NCBI GenBank assembly: GCA_963701385.1
Contig: CAVOZW010000009.1
Span: 124,001 to 188,000 of the forward strand
DNA length: 64,000 nt
Direction: 5' to 3'
DNA from: B30-G6 sp963701385
GTDB taxonomy: Bacteria; Desulfobacterota; Desulfobacteria; Desulfobacterales; B30-G6
The notes below the pieces were generated by a model, which saw only the letters and a program-made list of their open reading frames with translations, was not told where the DNA came from and did no database searches. The stretch's first letter is position 1. The number at the start of each line of letters is the position of its first letter. The translations under genes and the position numbers were made by a program. Below, piece after piece: positions 62,870 to 64,000 of the stretch.

Positions 62870-63156
62870 TGATACAGTACGAGATCATCATTCGACCCCT
62901 GATTACCGAGAAAACCAGTATTCAGAAAGAAGATCATAACCAGGTGTCCTTTGAGGTCGATCGTCGGGCAAACCGCGTCGAAATCAGAAGGGCCATCGAA
63001 AAGATTTTCAATGTCAGGGTGGCCGATGTTCGCACGATGCAGATTAAAGGCAAAGTTAAGCAGCGGGGCCGCGTTGTCGGCAAACGCAGGGACTGGAAAA
63101 AAGCGATCGTAAAACTGATGCCGGGCGAGAGAATCGATTTTTTTGAAGGGGTATAG
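62869..63156 (+). CDS. rplW: 50S ribosomal protein L23
   Basis: A 95-residue protein: YEIIIRPLITEKTSIQKED, FEVDRRANRVEIRRAIEKIF. It lies at the exit tunnel and docks trigger factor and SRP. ATG overlaps the rplD stop. It ends in TAG. Confidence 0.97.
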   Translation: MIQYEIIIRPLITEKTSIQKEDHNQVSFEVDRRANRVEIRRAIEKIFNVRVADVRTMQIKGKVKQRGRVVGKRRDWKKAIVKLMPGERIDFFEGV

Positions 63157-63159
63157 AGA

Positions 63160-63245
63160 AGCGGTTTTAAGTTTTAGGTGTTAGGTTTCAGGGTGGTATT
63201 CTGCTGTTAGCCTGAACTTAAAACTTAAAAGTTAAAACTTTAAAT
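63160..63245. repeat. TTTTAAG heptamer-like inverted repeat between rplW and rplB
   Basis: GGTTTTAAGTTTTAGG and TTTCAGG on the left face CCTGAACTTAAAACTT and AAAAGTTAAAACTTTAAA on the right. It could fold into a long imperfect hairpin. Similar in design to the GTGTTTG repeat at 1965-2095. Confidence 0.55.
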
Positions 63246-63282
63246 CAGAGGGTTCGTTAAGAACCCGGTCATGGAGATAGGT

Positions 63283-64000
63283 ATGGTTACAAGAAGAGTC
63301 AAGCCGACATCACCGGGGCGTCGATTTCAATCATATGCTTCGTTTGAAGAGATAACCAAGACCAAACCCGAAAAAAGTTTGCTGAGAATCATCAAAAAGA
63401 GTGGGGGGCGGAACGCAAACGGGCGTATTACGTGCCGTCATCGCGGGGGTGGTCACAAACGAAATTACCGGATTGTCGATTTCAAGAGAGACAAGATAGG
63501 CATTCCTGCCAAAGTCGCTTCAATTGAATACGACCCGAATCGGAGTGCCAGGATTGCACTTCTGCAGTATGCGGATGGTGAAAAGCGCTATATACTTTTT
63601 CCGTTGAATCTCTCTGTGGGTGATGAAGTGATGTCAGGGCCCGAGGCCGATATCAAACCGGGTAACACGCTTCCTTTGAAAAATATTCCGCTGGGTACGC
63701 ACATCCATAACATTGAACTGCGTCTCGGCAAGGGTGGACAAATCGTCCGTAGTGCAGGCACGTACGCTCAGCTCATGGCCAAGGAAGATCGTTATGCGCT
63801 GGTCAAACTGCCCTCCAGCGAGGTTCGGATGGTATTGCTGCGTTGTATGGCAACGGTCGGACAGGTTGGCAATGTGACCCATGAAAATATCGATTTGGGC
63901 AAAGCCGGTCGTAAACGATGGCTCGGAAAGAGACCCAAGGTGCGGGGCGTAGCCATGAACCCGGTAGATCATCCCATGGGTGGCGGTGAAGGCCGCTCGT
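63283..64000 (+). CDS. rplB: 50S ribosomal protein L2 (partial, 3' end off window)
   Basis: About 239 of some 275 residues: VKPTSPGRRFQSYASFEEI, CRHRGGGHKRNYRIVDFKRD, IELRLGKGGQIVRSAGTYAQL and HPMGGGEGRS at the right edge. L2 helps form the peptidyl-transferase centre; the conserved histidine near the edge (NPVDHPMGGG) is present. GGAGATAG precedes the ATG. Confidence 0.97.
   Translation, partial: MVTRRVKPTSPGRRFQSYASFEEITKTKPEKSLLRIIKKSGGRNANGRITCRHRGGGHKRNYRIVDFKRDKIGIPAKVASIEYDPNRSARIALLQYADGEKRYILFPLNLSVGDEVMSGPEADIKPGNTLPLKNIPLGTHIHNIELRLGKGGQIVRSAGTYAQLMAKEDRYALVKLPSSEVRMVLLRCMATVGQVGNVTHENIDLGKAGRKRWLGKRPKVRGVAMNPVDHPMGGGEGRS

Noticed and set aside
1..64000. CRISPR array
   Set aside because: No regularly spaced direct repeats of 24-40 bases with unique spacers were seen; repeats found are palindromic and dispersed.

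Overview
The window looks like a chromosomal segment of an anaerobic deltaproteobacterium (Desulfobacterota, Desulfobacterales-like). This rests on the style of the ribosomal and RNA polymerase genes, a bacterial-type split pyrrolysine system with methylamine methyltransferases, many branched-chain amino acid transport and anaerobic metabolism genes, and families of short palindromic repeats between genes. The assignment is inference; no 16S gene is present. At least eight single-base disruptions occur, some in essential genes (rplC, one tuf copy), so scattered sequencing or assembly indels are likely.

Region 1 (1-8.5 kb): a Liv-type ABC transporter on the minus strand (livM, livH, livK, livG, the last running off the left edge), then housekeeping and accessory genes: a small membrane protein, an SRAP DNA-protein crosslink protein, a YpsA-like SLOG protein overlapping a PaaI thioesterase, a REP-associated (Y1) transposase with flanking inverted GGGGACGT motifs, and a methionine-synthase-activation-domain protein likely linked to corrinoid chemistry.

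Region 2 (8.7-19.8 kb) is the centrepiece: a pyrrolysine (Pyl) island. On the minus strand are a hydantoinase/oxoprolinase-like ASKHA protein, the corrinoid protein mttC/mtbC, tRNA-Pyl (CUA), pylSc, pylC, pylD and pylSn. Diverging on the plus strand are mttB (trimethylamine methyltransferase) and mtbB (dimethylamine methyltransferase), each with an in-frame TAG at the family's Pyl position. A TerC membrane protein lies between the two arms. pylB, normally between pylSc and pylC in bacteria, is missing. The two methyltransferases would move methyl groups from tri- and dimethylamine onto the corrinoid protein; the pyl genes supply and charge the 22nd amino acid. A 49-residue cysteine-rich peptide gene with its own terminator follows mtbB.

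Region 3 (20-30 kb): a TetR regulator, a HIT protein, a BKACE-family enzyme, a GldA-like dehydrogenase, a two-gene RND efflux system whose pump has an unusual C-terminal extension, and a HigBA-like toxin-antitoxin pair with an apparently leaderless promoter.

Region 4 (30.2-35.2 kb) is genomic debris bounded by 113-bp inverted repeats that come from four-helix-bundle (S23-like) gene elements. It holds a truncated IS110 transposase, a lipoprotein, a frameshifted IHF/HU gene, a beta-barrel protein, a DEDDh exonuclease, and fragments of flavodoxin-like and DNA polymerase II genes.

Region 5 (35.3-43.6 kb): two DUF1538 membrane proteins plus a PII-like protein, a FabH-like ketosynthase, tRNA-Arg followed by a 1-kb integration scar with a decayed toxin-antitoxin pair, a REC-PAS-GGDEF diguanylate cyclase, and a LysM lytic transglycosylase.

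Region 6 (44.2-64 kb) is the core translation/transcription block: tRNA-Thr, Tyr, Gly, Thr, tuf, rpmG, tRNA-Trp, secE, nusG, rplK, rplA, rplJ, rplL, rpoB, rpoC, rpsL, rpsG, a second tuf, rpsJ, rplC, rplD, rplW and the start of rplB. fusA is absent between rpsG and tuf. At least seven of these essential genes end in TAG, the codon the Pyl system decodes, which bears directly on how this cell separates Pyl insertion from termination.
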